From Echinococcus granulosus (lineage: Eukaryota > Platyhelminthes > Cestoda > Cyclophyllidea > Taeniidae), in the NCBI RefSeq assembly GCF_000524195.1, contig NW_020170412.1, positions 95,108 to 159,107 on the forward strand: a stretch of 64,000 bases of DNA. The letters are read 5' to 3'. Numbering within the stretch: the stretch's first letter is position 1; every line of letters starts with the position of its first letter. Below are positions 40,676-52,758 of the stretch, piece after piece. Below the pieces are notes generated by a model. The model saw only the letters and a list, made by a program, of their open reading frames with translations. It was not told the origin of the DNA and searched no databases. The translations under genes and the position numbers were made by a program.

Positions 40676-42309
40676 TTTGTGATTCAAAAATCTTGCTGAT
40701 AATAGGTTAATTATTGATGAGGAGCAAATTTGAGACAAAAATGAAGTGATGAGGGGATAGCCGTCACATTGGAAATCAGATCTGGTGAGTAACGTCACTT
40801 CGATGCAAAACCAAAATTTTGGTTGAGATTTTCTTAGTACAAAGAAATGTATTTATTTAGCCGAAACATTTCTAAAGACCACATAGAGCAGACCAACTCA
40901 ACGAACGTGCAAAATGGAATACCCGCACGTAGAAGCCGCCCTCCCAAGGTTGGCGTTCTTGTAATTGAACTAGCAAGAGTAAACAAATAACTTTAAACGT
41001 TTTAGAACTAAGCAGGTCATTATTGTTGTAATCGCTTGTTAAATTTTTAATGAAAGTATTTATTTCGCTGATGAAACTGTTGATTGTGCTAGAGGGCTGC
41101 AGTTGCTCAAGACTTTCCCCCAGAAAACACGGAACATTTTTCGAAAGGGACTGACTTTAAGTGCTTACTACCTAAATCTGTTTTGTAAACATACTTCGCC
41201 AATGTAATTTTTAGGGGGAAAGTGCTCAAGGCACACAAGTTTCTTAGTGGAAGGAAGATAGATTTTCGATTTTCAGTCTATGCTAAGGAAACTATTAAAA
41301 TTGGTCCCTTATTTTAAAAATAGAAATAAAGAATGAATTTACTACAACTTCATAATGGGTGCTGCTGCTCGATCTCTAGCCTAATTTATAAGAAACCTGT
41401 AGATAACATCGACAAGTTATAAATTACTTTTGAATATTGTGTAATGCCTATATTGTTTAAACGCTTCTTTCAGAGAGGAGGCGGACAGGCCAATCAAACC
41501 TCTTGACTGAGGCATCAACGTCCTGTAACTTGGACGGCGGTTCCGCACCCACACTCCCCGAAACTTCTACTTACTTCCATCATTTACGTATCTTAATAAG
41601 CATGTCGAAATCGAATCAGCTTGAGTGTTCTAAGAGTATGGGAACATGGGACGAGGGGATCTACTAGCCTTGTCCTAAAATTGACAATACCATACGCACT
41701 CGAATTATCAGAAGTGTAACACAGAATGCACTACCGTAGGTTTGAATGATTTTGTCGAGTTATGGAGTCATTTGAAAACTGCAAAACCCTGTAATTTGAC
41801 TCCAATATGTGTCATTAATATTACTTATTTACTACAAATCCGGTAACACACGTGAAAGCTGATGATTCTTTTTTTGATGCACTTTATAGACTATTTTAAA
41901 ACATAAACAGAACCAATTGTGGGCTGAGCAAGTTGAGCTGTTGCAAATAAATTATTGGCATTTTTAATCAGGCAAACTATTTTTTCTGGTTTTTTTTGAA
42001 AGTTTTTAATACGATCAACATCTATTGTTCCGGTATTTCGTACTGTTGTGGGCTAGAGTGAGAGGCCGCTCTGGTCCATAGAGCCTATGCTTGTATTCTG
42101 CGGCACATTCCAAACGGCCCCCTAGCTCATGCTTGTGTGACTTATATATGCTCTTCTTTTCCAGCTCAGCTTATTCCAAACACAATAACGACTTAAAAAT
42201 CCACTTTTATGGCACCACTAATCAAGTCCTTACCAAAAGTACAATCAATCAGATCTCCACTGCTAGACGCCCAACATTAACGTTGCGGAATAAAAGAAAC
42301 CGTTGCCGG

Positions 42310-42521
42310 CAAATAGATTTGCATAAGTACGTAGCGAGGGAGTTAAAATGTCTCTTACCTTTTGCAATTATTTTTGTTTTCTACCCCATGAAAAGAGCAT
42401 TTGTATGTGACCAATTTGGGAAAGTTTGTTATGGGACTGCATGTGATACCTTTAGTGATGTTAATTACGAAAACGGGTTACATCTCCTCCACGCAACTAA
42501 TGACAGTATAAAACATAGGTA
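42310..42521 (+). pseudogene. Possible tubulin-tyrosine-ligase-like (TTLL) exon remnant
   Basis: An open frame reads FYPMKRAFVCDQFG, then DTFSDVNYEN, then LHLLHATNDSIKHR and a GTAAAA donor-like site. TTLL-family ligases have a block of the form P-L-R-[AI]-F-V-x-x-x-G followed about 20 residues on by HLTNYSI-x-K, and the spacing here is similar. Key residues are changed (HLTNY is LHATND) and the strongly conserved K-F-D-[LI]-R before the block reads KCLL. It is therefore either a decayed exon or chance. The frame is open for over 100 codons but starts without a convincing ATG. Confidence 0.25.
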
Positions 42522-43020
42522 AAAGCTTGGCGATAGTGGAGTGGAAGGGAAGTGGCAAGGTTGCATGCACCATAGACGCTAAGCTTGCACAATCCCGCAA
42601 ATCATGTTTGCTATCAAGTGGCTTTGAAATTAACCGATGTTTTTAAGGTTGTCAAATTAACCCTATTGTAGAACATGGTTTGGTCTTGGGCAAAGTAAAA
42701 CTAACCTAATATTTCGCCAAAACAGCTACTAATATGGTACAACTCCTAATGCAGTAGAGATTCAAAAATACGGCTCTGATGTAGGTGTCTAATGCCTAAC
42801 ATGCAAAACAACCGAGAAAATGGCATTGCTAGTTCCCAAGCTGCTTTAGCGCACTGATTTTGTTGTAGTGATCGGCTTAAAAATATGCCTCAACGATGTT
42901 AATTTGCTTAACTGAGCTTTCCAATCACCATAACTACACTTTCAGTCAGCTAAGTAACGTGGCTGCAAAGTCATCATAGTAGCTGCCAAACCCTATCCAT
43001 TCCATTGGTACATACTTTTA

Positions 43021-43213
43021 TGCAGCATCCCGAGGCTCCCTGAGGACGAAAGAAGACACAATACTCGGGCAGAATATATATATTCAGCACGGAGGTGTCT
43101 GAGCTATTGGCATGGCCCAAAAGGCCAGCCCACCCAGTGAGGTACAAGGGGGCTAATTCACGGTACAAAAGTGGAGCATCACCAGAACCGTGGGATAAAC
43201 CACTATCGTATTA
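43021..43213 (+). repeat. Dispersed ~190-bp repeat, copy 2 (upstream of CDC40)
   Basis: Forward orientation: CAGCATCCCGAGGCT, CTGAGGACGAAAGAAGACAC, ACTCGGGCAGAATATATAT, TTGGCATGGCCC, GGCCAGCCCACCC, and TCGTATTAC at the end. It closely matches copy 3 over its length. Confidence 0.88.
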
Positions 43214-43460
43214 CATTTATACCACCTCCACCCATTATGGTCTCAGCAAAGACTCGGGGCTAATATGCATGCTTGATTTCATAGAGATAGTAGTTATTTT
43301 GCAAGCAGTATATGAACAAAGGGGGCCTAGAATAATTTCAACCCACAATTTTTATTCTGTGTATTCGATAATAACAGGTAGTCGATATTTGCAAGCGTCT
43401 GCTATTGTTTAAGTTACTCAAATGAGGTTGGATCTTTGACATAGCTCACAAGACTTGCAC

Positions 43461-43473
43461 TTTTCAGCCCAGG
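43461..43473 (+). promoter_or_regulatory. 3' splice acceptor just before the CDC40 start (likely trans-splice site)
   Basis: GCACTTTTCAG|CCCAGG lies directly before the ATG at 43474, leaving only six leader bases. Such a placement fits spliced-leader addition, which is known in tapeworms and other flatworms, or a 5' UTR intron. Confidence 0.65.
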
Positions 43474-46400
43474 ATGGATGCGTTAGCCTCCTACGGTGGC
43501 TCGTCGGGTGGCGAATCCGATTCCCCACAAAATTCACCAAGATTAATTGCATCTTCTTCCTTGATCCCAAGTGTTAATCCAACAGCGCCGGTCGAAATAA
43601 AGGAGGATATCCTCAAGCTCGTTCCCGTTGATCCGCATTCAAATGAGTTGATACACAACCCCCGCTATGACCAGTTATTTGCGCCTCAAGTATGTAATCG
43701 GTCTTCTCTATTTACTGATTTTCTATATATCGATAGGCATCCTGTTGAGTACGGTTTTAACAAAGCAATCTTGACGTCGGTTTTTATTTACGTTTTTTAG
43801 GTTGGTCCTGAGAATCCTTTTGCGTCAGAACGCCAAAAGGCACCCAAAAACATGCTCACAGGTTTGGTTGAGCCAACGAATATTAACACATTTACGTTTG
43901 AGAATCAATATCGGACCTTTATGAGATATGGTAGGGGCTAGTTTTTGATCAATTTATCTAAGTCTAGGCTATTCCGACGATCCCAGCGTTCTTGGTGTTA
44001 ACAAAGGCAAAGTTGTTGGCTCTCCTGAGCGTGTTGATGACTCGGAAGGTAATTATTCATTTGCTTTTTTTACCCCACTTGCCATACTGCTTCGTTTTTG
44101 TTTTTGTATATGAGTTTTATGGGTTTGAAAACTTGATGGGCTAACTGCTAGGTCCTTGAGGTTAAGAAATACGTGGTTTCGTTCCTTCTATTAAACGACA
44201 CCAGATTGCTCGCGTTAGGTACCTTCACACTTTGCTAATCTTCATTTAGCAAGTCTGTATTCTGCACTTCCAAGGTACTTTGACTAATTGACAATGTACT
44301 ACTATGGCTCCACCCATGCCAGTACTAATGTCGCAATACTGGTGAACGAATTCATTCAAATGATTAAAATTGTAATCGCTGAGGAGTGAATGATGACTGT
44401 GGTTCTTGTATTGAGGCTAGACATTAATATTAATGTGCCTTGGTGCTAATTAGATTCTCCGAACTATTTTGTGTACATAACAGAAAAATTGATTGCACGT
44501 TTGATAATTCGTTCACCCTACCCATTCCATGCGTTAAATGTTATCGCTCTTAATAGGTAAGACGGTGGCGGAGCGGAAGGGCACAAGTAAGCGGGAGAAA
44601 CGTCCACGCGCCTACAATTGGGATCCCTCGAGTGAAGACTACACAGGTCCTTGGGCGAAGTACAAGGACGAGGTTACCATTTCCGTGCCCTCGGATGAGG
44701 ACCGCGCCTACCTGGAGGCTTACCTGGCCAAGAAGGCAGTTAAGAAGAAGCGTGTGGAGGAGGCACCCATGAGTGAAGAGAAGTCTACTCTGCACATCTC
44801 TACACCCACAGACTACCAGGTAGATCGTTTTCACAATTGTTAGACAGTTCTTCGTAGGTGTCAACCCGCTGATTTCTATTTCATCCCTTTCAGGGCCGCT
44901 CTTTCCTGCATCCACCTCACGACATCCCTGGTGTCAGTTTGACAACAGAAGAACCACCAGAACGCTGCTTCTTACCCAAACGACTCATTCACGAGTGGAG
45001 CAATGCACACGCTCGTGGAGTGTCTGCTATTCGTCTATTTCCCAAATCTGGCCATCTTCTGCTCTCTGCTGGAATGGACAGTAAAGTCAAGGTTTGTCTC
45101 TACCTTTTCCAGCTTCCACCTTCCGGCCGTTTGATCTCAAGTTGCGTTAGGTCTAAGTTACCCATGGAGGCATAATAAGATGAATTAGCCTGAATGTGGC
45201 TTTATTATAAACGTAGTCCGTAAATCTGGAGTTTGGGCTGAATGGCGAGACTGGCGAGGCTCGCGTTCTACTATATGGTTCCGTTTCTCCCACTGTGAGC
45301 GCTGTTTATGGAACTCCACACTTATTAGGAGGTACTTGGGTGTATTTTAACCACTCACAAGACAGAAGTGCTGATTTGTACGATGGCTCTTCATCACCTT
45401 GAAACAACTTTCAAATTCAGGAATAGTTCTAATTGCAAAATGCGCTTTGTGGATTCATGTCTCCGGCTTTTGCTTAGAGCTAAACGATGTTTATACCGAT
45501 CGCTTTCCATTGCAATATTCACCTTGTATCCAAATTCCATTTAATAAAACAATTTAAGGTAAACTCATCCCTTATTATCATCTCGTTTCCATTTACATGT
45601 CTCCTAACCACTCATTCGGGTTATTGTCTTTCATAAAGTGCGGGAGGTATCCACTCTTCAGATAAAACCCGTGTGTAAATTTGGTTTACGGTCTCTAAAT
45701 TGATCAGTTCCATTCCCGCTTTATTACCTTCTATCACACTGAATCCCATGGCAGTAGTCGGTGCATTATCGATGAAACTTCTTTGTATTGAGTCTTTACT
45801 AATACCCGGTTTTGATGTCTCCTGTTGTAAAGTCTCACAGATTGAGTCTTGCGGAGGAGATGTCTCCCTTCTGTGTTGTTTAAGTGATACCGGGTTTTGT
45901 GCCTACGTTTGTTATTCCTCTGTTATATAGCTCTGGGAGCTGTACCATGACCGTCGTCTAATTCGCTCCTACATGGGCCACCGGCAGGCTGTGCGTGACG
46001 TGACCTTCAATACTGCGGGCACGCAATTCCTCTCTGCTTCCTACGACCGTTTTATCAAGCTGTGGGACACGGAATCGGGCAAGTGCACGGGTCAGTTTAA
46101 TCTGAAAAAGGTGGCTTACTGTGTCAAATTCAATCCTGATGAGGACAAGCAGCATCTCTTCTTGGCTGGATGCGCGGACAAGAAGATCCTCTGTGTAAGT
46201 TCTTCCCAATCACTAGTAGAAATATCATCATGCTTATCAATGTTTTGAAGTCCTGTTAATGAGTTCACGAATTTCCTCCTCATTTCTACGTCAGTACGAT
46301 GTGCGCAGCGGTGAGGTGGTGCAGCAATACGATCGCCACTTGGGTGCAGTCAACACGGTGACGTTTGTGGACAACAACCGACGCTTCGTCTCCACCTCCG

Positions 46401-47197
46401 ATGACAAGTCGTTGCGTGTGTGGGAATGGGACATCCCTGTGGATTTCAAGTACCTCGCCGATCCCTCCCTCCACTCCATGCCTGCGGTCACTCTTTCGCC
46501 CAATGGTAATTCATCTTTTAGGGATTTATAAGGTGTAAGGTGTACCAGGTGTGTATTCCACAATAATTCCCCAATACCCCGAGAAAACCACGAGCCGTAG
46601 TCCAAAACAGGATACCGGGGTGAGTGCCAGGTCCCGGCACGGTCTCAGTAGCTAACTTGATTTTACTTTGCTGAAATCGTGACTATTTTTCTTTTGAAAT
46701 ATATCTACTAATCGCCAAGTTCAATGTAGCACCGGAATCTTCCCCGAAGACGTGATGAGGCATATTAGTCGGGAAGCATGTTTGTTATCAAACAAAAGGC
46801 AGGGCCAGGGGGCTCGCATTGGAAGACCCAAATAGGAACCTTTGAAAACTTTGTAATTTCTCCTACCCTTATAGGCAAGTACCTATTATGTCAGTCGCTA
46901 GACAACCAGATAGTGGTGTTCAACGTCTTTGCCGGCTACAAGCGGATGCGCAAAAAGCTCTTCCGCGGCCACACGGTTTCGGGCTACGCTTGCACGCCAG
47001 ATATGTCGCCGGACCTGCGCTACATTGTCTCGGGTGACGGTGATGGGTTGATCCACCTATGGGAGTGGAAGACAACGCGCTTGCTCACCAAGTGGAAGGC
47101 GCACGACGCGGTGTGTATCGATCTCGCCTGGCTGCCTCATGAGACCTCCAAGGTGGTCTCGGCGGGATGGGACGGCGCCATCAAACTGTGGGATTAG
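43474..47197 (+). CDS. CDC40: CDC40/PRP17 pre-mRNA splicing factor, WD40 protein, 8 exons
   Basis: Step-II spliceosomal factor; joins the C/C* complex in the nucleus. Exons: 43474-43689, 43801-43930, 43968-44048, 44557-44819, 44894-45091, 45931-46194, 46295-46505, 46875-47197 (1,686 bp, 561 aa, near the ~580 aa of animal orthologues). All borders are GT-AG and all phases agree. The N-terminus has [14 protein letters not shown], an acidic/Ser start, then [12 protein letters not shown] and [31 protein letters not shown], all CDC40 hallmarks. The C-terminal half is a seven-bladed WD40 propeller with clear blades: [70 protein letters not shown] and [10 protein letters not shown] at the C-terminus. 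The second intron is only 37 bp. The start ATG lies six bases behind a splice acceptor. Confidence 0.97.
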
Positions 47198-47694
47198 AAT
47201 TACCACGATTTATGCATGTACAGAACCATTCGTTCATTTACTCAGTAGGTGAGCGGTCGCGATGGTGTGTCAAAATTTTAACATCGGGTGTGTGCCTATT
47301 CCTATTTTTATCTTCCTTAATTTCCGATACTCCGGTGATTGAAGTATCTGTTCTGAGTCTGGGTTGGAGACAAATAAGGAGGGAATGATCACGGTTGTCA
47401 TCACCTGCTGACGTGAGGCATATATTTGGCCGTCTCCGGTATTCCAGTTTTCTCAGTGGTGCTTCGAATTTAAAACCACGAATTTAGAGAGAGAACAGCG
47501 TAAATCTGCAATGGTCTAAAAATTTTGGTTTTATTAAAAAATCCACAGTTTCACGTATCAAAGGGTGAGGTATCTACTAAAGTCATCAAAAATTTAGGAA
47601 ACTAGGTGTGTGGACGGAGAAAAGTGTCGAATTGAGAGAACGAAGGGAAAACCGGAAAGAATCCTATGTATTCTGCAAAAGACAGGGTGCTTCA
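47198..47694. other. Intergenic gap between convergent CDC40 and SLC25A38
   Basis: About 500 bp holding the 3' UTRs of both genes and the overlapping poly(A) signals at 47530-47538. No coding signal. Confidence 0.7.
47530..47538. terminator. Overlapping poly(A) signals for both convergent genes
   Basis: TTTATT at 47530-47535 reads AATAAA on the minus strand, about 160 bases past the SLC25A38 stop. ATTAAA on the plus strand at 47533-47538 lies about 340 bases past the CDC40 stop. The two hexamers overlap by three bases. Confidence 0.5.
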
Positions 47695-50600
47695 TCATGC
47701 CCCGGGAATCTTGTCGAAGAGGGTCCACGTGATTACAGCAAAGACGCTGCGTCGCGCCAGTCGGAGGTAGAAGCCACGCCATAGACCGGTGATTCCATCA
47801 ACCCGAATTGTTTCTCGCAGCACTTGAGTCCAAGGAATCCGGCTTGTAGACTGAAAATTTTCCCCAAAAATCCGATCACATTGCGAGCCCGAGTGACAAC
47901 CAATCGCCGAAGCGAACCAATCAACTAGCAGAACTTCCACCGATAGGCAACGTGGCCTTACAGATTGCCAATAGGTTTGACAGCAAGGCGAATTTAAATT
48001 ATTCAAGGCCTTCTAAATGTTCACTATAGTTGAAGCCTAAGTATGCAGCGCCTCGCAACAAAGGAAATGTGTAAATAACCAAATTGGCTGAAAAGCTGAA
48101 TTCCAATCGCACAACAACTACTCGATACGTCAAGTTGCTTATACGATAAGCTCTTGGGGAAGATGTGGTTTTTGCGACAAAGGAAAATTATTGCTTAGAC
48201 TTTAGAGAAAATTCTCCCACAGGAATATACATTAAGGCCCTTGATGTTCATCTTTAAAATGGCAAGTAAATTTAACTCAGATATTTCTACAGATAAAATC
48301 CTTGAACCTCCTTATGACTTGAGGAAGAAAAATCCTTCCGAAAGCTTTCAATGCAAGCACTGCTGAGGGAATTCCATAAACTAACTGCTACTTCGGAAGT
48401 AAACAAATGATCCACTGTGTTCTTGCTTTTCCGTTGGTCGTTGTTATCAGCTTCCTACGGTTACATCACGGCAACGGTGGCATGAGTCCCTGCTTACGCC
48501 GCCTATATTGCTGGTATTCCAGTCCTCCATGTATTGGTTGAAGCGTGGGGGGCAACGGCCATGAGCTGCTTGAGCAGCGTAGCTAAAATTGCCTTCTTTT
48601 CAGAAGGATGGAATGATAATGGTGAAAGAAGAAGCAACGCACCGGAATGGCGGAGATGGAGAGCTGGCGGTTGGAGCGAAGCACATCAGCGGGTTGGGTG
48701 ACTGCGGTGGCACAGATAGCGGCGAGAAGTGCGCAGGCGCTGAGAGTGTGTACAGGTGCCGTGGTATAGCTGGTATCGCCTTAAGACAGCGCAATGTAAA
48801 CAGCTGTGAAGGCAAGATGAGAAAAACGCTTCTGGTTCATTTTACCTTCCTGCCAGATCAACTGGAGGCTTAGGCAGCTGCTCGTTCATCTTAAGTCGCA
48901 GACATGGGAAAGGAACGTTCGTGAATATTTATTAGCTAATTATTAATCGTGGTTTGAATCAAAGGAAATAGGACAACTATCTAAAGCGACGATGTTAACA
49001 TTCTATCCGTTGGCTGCGCAGCCGAAACCGTTATAAATCCATTGGCACTCGAGCAGCAGCTGAAGCTGATAGGGATGTTGGCCCGGAAGAGGGTTCCACT
49101 CCGCCAGTTTAGTCAGCCGCACCGTCAACCGATAGCATTGGCAATAGGATAGCGGCATTCCACTATGATGTGACAATAGTGTGACTTTTGATTCCTCGTT
49201 CAGACAGCACGAAGACTTGTTCCAAGTGAATTTCGCTTCGTAGGGTGGGAAATCTGTCTTTGGCGTCGCAAATTGGGTTTGGCAGAGTTTGATCAACATT
49301 GTAACCTGATACTACCACAAAATCTACGAGACAGCGAAGTCTCTGAGGCAGCACTTCGACGACCGACTATTACCCTTCAGCACGCGATACAAGTGCTTGA
49401 AACTGATAATGAATGGGGTTGATGGCTTCTTGACACAAGTTGAAATCGTAAGTAATAAGTACGAGCGTTTCAAGCGGAATTTTCGTAACTGCCGTCCGAT
49501 TCAAGTCGCTTATTGCCCATCCCCATTCCTCGATCATCCAAATTCGTAGACATTCAAGTATATCCGCTTAAACATCACACTTGATGCAATCACTGAAGAG
49601 TATCGAAAAATAGCAGCGCTGACTAGTCAGTCTACAACGTCACGATGGCGGCTGTAGGTAGCATCCATAACTCACAGACTTCTACCACTTTCAACATTAT
49701 GTAGCAGTAGTATCTTTATATAACGCCATTTTGTTTGACTAAATTCAAGATAGAACCAAACCTTTAGCGAAACACGATAGTTTAAGGCATTCGCAATCAT
49801 TAGCATGTCTTCCCCAGCCGAAAATAGTCGGCAGCTATTGTGGAACAATTTCCAAGCATCCCTCGGGCTCGTGGTGCATTACTTCAATTAAGGCTCCGTT
49901 GTCGATAAGTCGTGATCGTGATGACAACTACAGGAAACACCACAAAACAATGATAGCTGAACAGTCTCGTGCTTTCCGAATGTACCAAAAGCAATTTTTA
50001 TTGCCGGAACAAGAAATCCACCACCACTGTCAGCCGCTCGATTCGATTTGAGAGAACTATCGGATGGTACCGACCAGAGAATAGTCGATGATCCCCGAGT
50101 AAGCACAGTAGACGTACTTGGCAAGACGAGATTCTTGAACTGAGTATAGAATAGGAGATAGACACCAGAGTATGGGCTGTCACGCGCCAGAGTTGGTAGA
50201 AGACCGCTGTAAATTCCTGAAGAAGGGAAGAACATTACAAATGGGCACTTTTACACCGTAATGAGGCGAGAACGCCTGAAAGGGAAGGACAGTTCCATAA
50301 CAGTACAAAACGAATGCAAACAAGCAGTCAAGAAGAGACAACCTCGCCACTTAGCCGTCGAGTAGATCCAACAAAGGGATGAGAACGTGGAACGTCCTCT
50401 CGTCAGTCCAGCTTCTGCTTGAGATTTTACGACGGTGAAGGGAAGGAGAAGGGTCCCCACAAGACAGCGGCTCGTGAAACCCAAGGTGAAGGCGTCCACA
50501 GCAGAAGACCCACACCTATAAGCCGGAAAGAAGAATGTTCAAAGGAGTGTCTTTCGCGCTGATGCCATCATCCATGCTAGTAGTGCATCAAAAAGGAGTG

Positions 50601-51668
50601 AAAGGACGATATGTTGGGTAGGCGAAGGAACTTGTAAGAAACTGCAATAGCGAATGGTTATCGAAATCGTGTTGTTTCGGCCAATAATTTGATCAACAAC
50701 GAAGAATAGGGTTTGAATAAGTTCAAATACAGTACGGTATACAAAATCACTGAATTTGTGCAGAACCTGAGTCCGCAAAGAAACCTTACATTGTGTTTTT
50801 TACTAAATGAACTTTAGCTTTCAGGCAAATATTCCTCCAGAGTCGCTGGGAAAATGAGATTTGCTCGCAACATAACATCTTCCGGTCCTCAGTAAAACAT
50901 GGTAAATAAGTCTCGACAATGAATTTTACTAGTGATAACATTGGTAAAGTAGAAATTCGCCTTTAAACAATTAAGAGAACCGTTTCATCTCAAGGGTGAT
51001 TCCAATACATTTACCTTATGGCAGCCGAAACAGAGGCAAACGTTAAAATCGCCGAGGATGACATTCAAAAGAAGTATGAGGCACTACACTTGACAGCGCA
51101 GGGCTCTACTCTGTCACGGTCCAACTATTGCGGTGGAAGAAACGTGAGTCCTTCTCGTGTTATCTAGGCTTTCTGCCTCCTAGCCCTTCTATGGGTTGAT
51201 AATAAAGTTATCCACGGACCTAAATCCCCTACTATTTCTTCAAAGAGTGACTCGGAAAATGCGGAGGAAAAAAATTTGATGAAGACACCTGGGAAGATGT
51301 GATTGGAAGAAGTTAACAGTGGTAAAGTAGGCGAAGACACCAGGCACAGTGCGACACAAGGAGGGCACCGTACCCGCCCAGAAGAGACGAATGCGATGAG
51401 CCCATCGATTGTGAGGTGGCACGCCGGACCAGAGAGATTTGGCGGTTCGCAGGACGCCAACGCTCGAACGCCTAAAAAGCCAAAGCCAGTGATCATAAAA
51501 GGACACCAGGTTAACTCACATGTTGAGAATGGGGAGAACTTGGAGTCTGGTCTTGATGACATCGAGGGGTTGAGTAATTACTGCACCCAGAGTGGCTGAA
51601 ACACTACTGACAAGAATGACGTACGAGGAAGGTTTGGTCCGGAAAGCAGAGCTATTCGAGTTGGCCAT
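47695..51668 (-). CDS. SLC25A38: Mitochondrial glycine carrier, SLC25A38 type, 6 exons
   Basis: Inner-membrane carrier of the SLC25 family; SLC25A38/Hem25 imports glycine for haem synthesis. Exons in order: 51520-51668, 51289-51471, 50343-50515, 50118-50216, 48643-48779, 47695-47850 (897 bp, 298 aa, normal for SLC25). Every junction is GT-AG with agreeing phase. Three carrier repeats are visible: [40 protein letters not shown]; and [20 protein letters not shown]. The second motif has Thr where others have Asp (P-x-T-V-[IV]-K), a hallmark of SLC25A38, and it is followed by [20 protein letters not shown] and FYTQFKN. Repeat one continues [20 protein letters not shown]; repeat three ends [19 protein letters not shown]. 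The ATG at 51666-51668 is the first in-frame one behind an acceptor-like TTTATAG. Assignment to SLC25A38 rather than another SLC25 member is family-level. Confidence 0.92.
51018..51143 (+). CDS. Possible nested first exon, unknown product
   Basis: Within the SLC25A38 intron 50516-51288 but on the other strand, an ATG opens 42 codons ([20 protein letters not shown]..., ending YCGGRN) and runs into a consensus donor AAC|GTGAGT in phase 0. The composition (charged, helix-like, balanced codons) looks coding. I do not recognise the protein and found no convincing second exon; a 40-bp intron to CCTCCTAG at 51183 leads only to a short frame. It could be a first exon of a gene continuing to the right, or chance. 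Confidence 0.3.
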
Positions 51669-51680
51669 TAGCACATAAAA

Positions 51681-51692
51681 ATTTCTATAAAG
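51681..51692 (-). promoter_or_regulatory. Acceptor-like site and two-codon uORF before SLC25A38
   Basis: On the minus strand GTCTTTATAG ends 16 bases before the start codon. The leader then reads ATGTGCTAATGG: an upstream ATG-TGC-TAA whose stop overlaps the real ATG. It may be a trans-splice acceptor with a minimal start-stop uORF. Confidence 0.45.
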
Positions 51693-52758
51693 ACAAAAAC
51701 ATTCAAGTTACTTGATTATACAAACCTAAAGAAAGTATAGTGACGGATGAAAATGCCAAGGAGACCGCCAGAAAGCTTTCATATCATACAAAGACTGAGA
51801 CTCGCTAGCTTATGGGCATAAGGATTTATGACATAAGTGGCACAACGGATGAGCAAAACAATTGATCTTCAAATTGCCTAATAGAACCCCTGAGTTGGCA
51901 TAAAATCCTTAAAGTGACAAAAACCATCGAGGTTGCTAAGTGTCGTACGAGAGGCTTTTCAGTCAAGCATTATTGTTAGTAAAGCCAAATCTCCCTTAAA
52001 TTTTAAAAGAGCTGCTACTACGTCACTATGCATCTTGTCATTCACCAAAATAAACTTACCAATGAAGCTTATTTCTATTGTTATTTTGATGAAACAAAAT
52101 TTATATGCCAAAGCCCTTTGCAAAGTATAGCAAAAATTTTGTGTTGTTAATAGATTGTGTGCAAACCTCAAATCATTCCCTCAGCAGATACGAAACGGCA
52201 GTACCAACAACCAGCTGAAGACTATCAAACCACGCGTCAGCTGTGGCGCGAATAGACGACCAAAGAACGAGACCAACCAATACGGCGTGTCTAAACGATC
52301 GTTGAACAAGTTATTTGACCTCATTTTGGTGCTTGTAAACAAAGAGAACATTGTTTACATAAATCTCATTGATTGATCATGGTTCCAAATAAAAGTAAAT
52401 CATTATATTTTTTATGATTTGTGCCACAAATTGCAACTATTTACAGAATGATGATAATGTCTGACACGAGAAGCATGCGAATATGTTGGAAAAAATTGAT
52501 ATGTTTATTGTCGCTAAAATTTTTTTTAAATAACAGCCGATTATTACAAAGTGTCGTAGGTATTTTGTGTCAAACGCTATTTCGTATACGAAGTTGGGAT
52601 TTTAAGAGAAGTTAGTTATTTTTCTCAATTTTCCTCCTCTTTCGGACTTCCGAAATTGCACAAAAAGTGGATAAACTATCGTGGCCCTTTAAATCTTTAC
52701 CGTGGTAGCAATAGGTCAAATTGATATGGAATCGCATGTATCACTTACGGAATGTCTA

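Larger units (their letters stand above)
40676..43473. other. Divergent upstream region between TCF/LEF and CDC40
   Basis: This 2.8-kb stretch should contain both promoters. It holds a tubulin-ligase-like fragment (about 42310-42521) and a dispersed-repeat copy (43021-43213) ending 260 bases before the CDC40 start. No TATA box could be assigned with confidence. Confidence 0.5.

Noticed and set aside
47698..47924. Longer form of the last SLC25A38 exon starting at CTGCTAG (47924)
   Set aside because: It is phase-compatible with exon 4 but would skip the exon holding the third carrier motif (QPADVLR); the acceptor at 47850 joins that exon in frame instead.
51303..51599. 98-codon plus-strand frame
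   Set aside because: It is antisense to SLC25A38 exons 1 and 2, which are supported by carrier motifs and phase.
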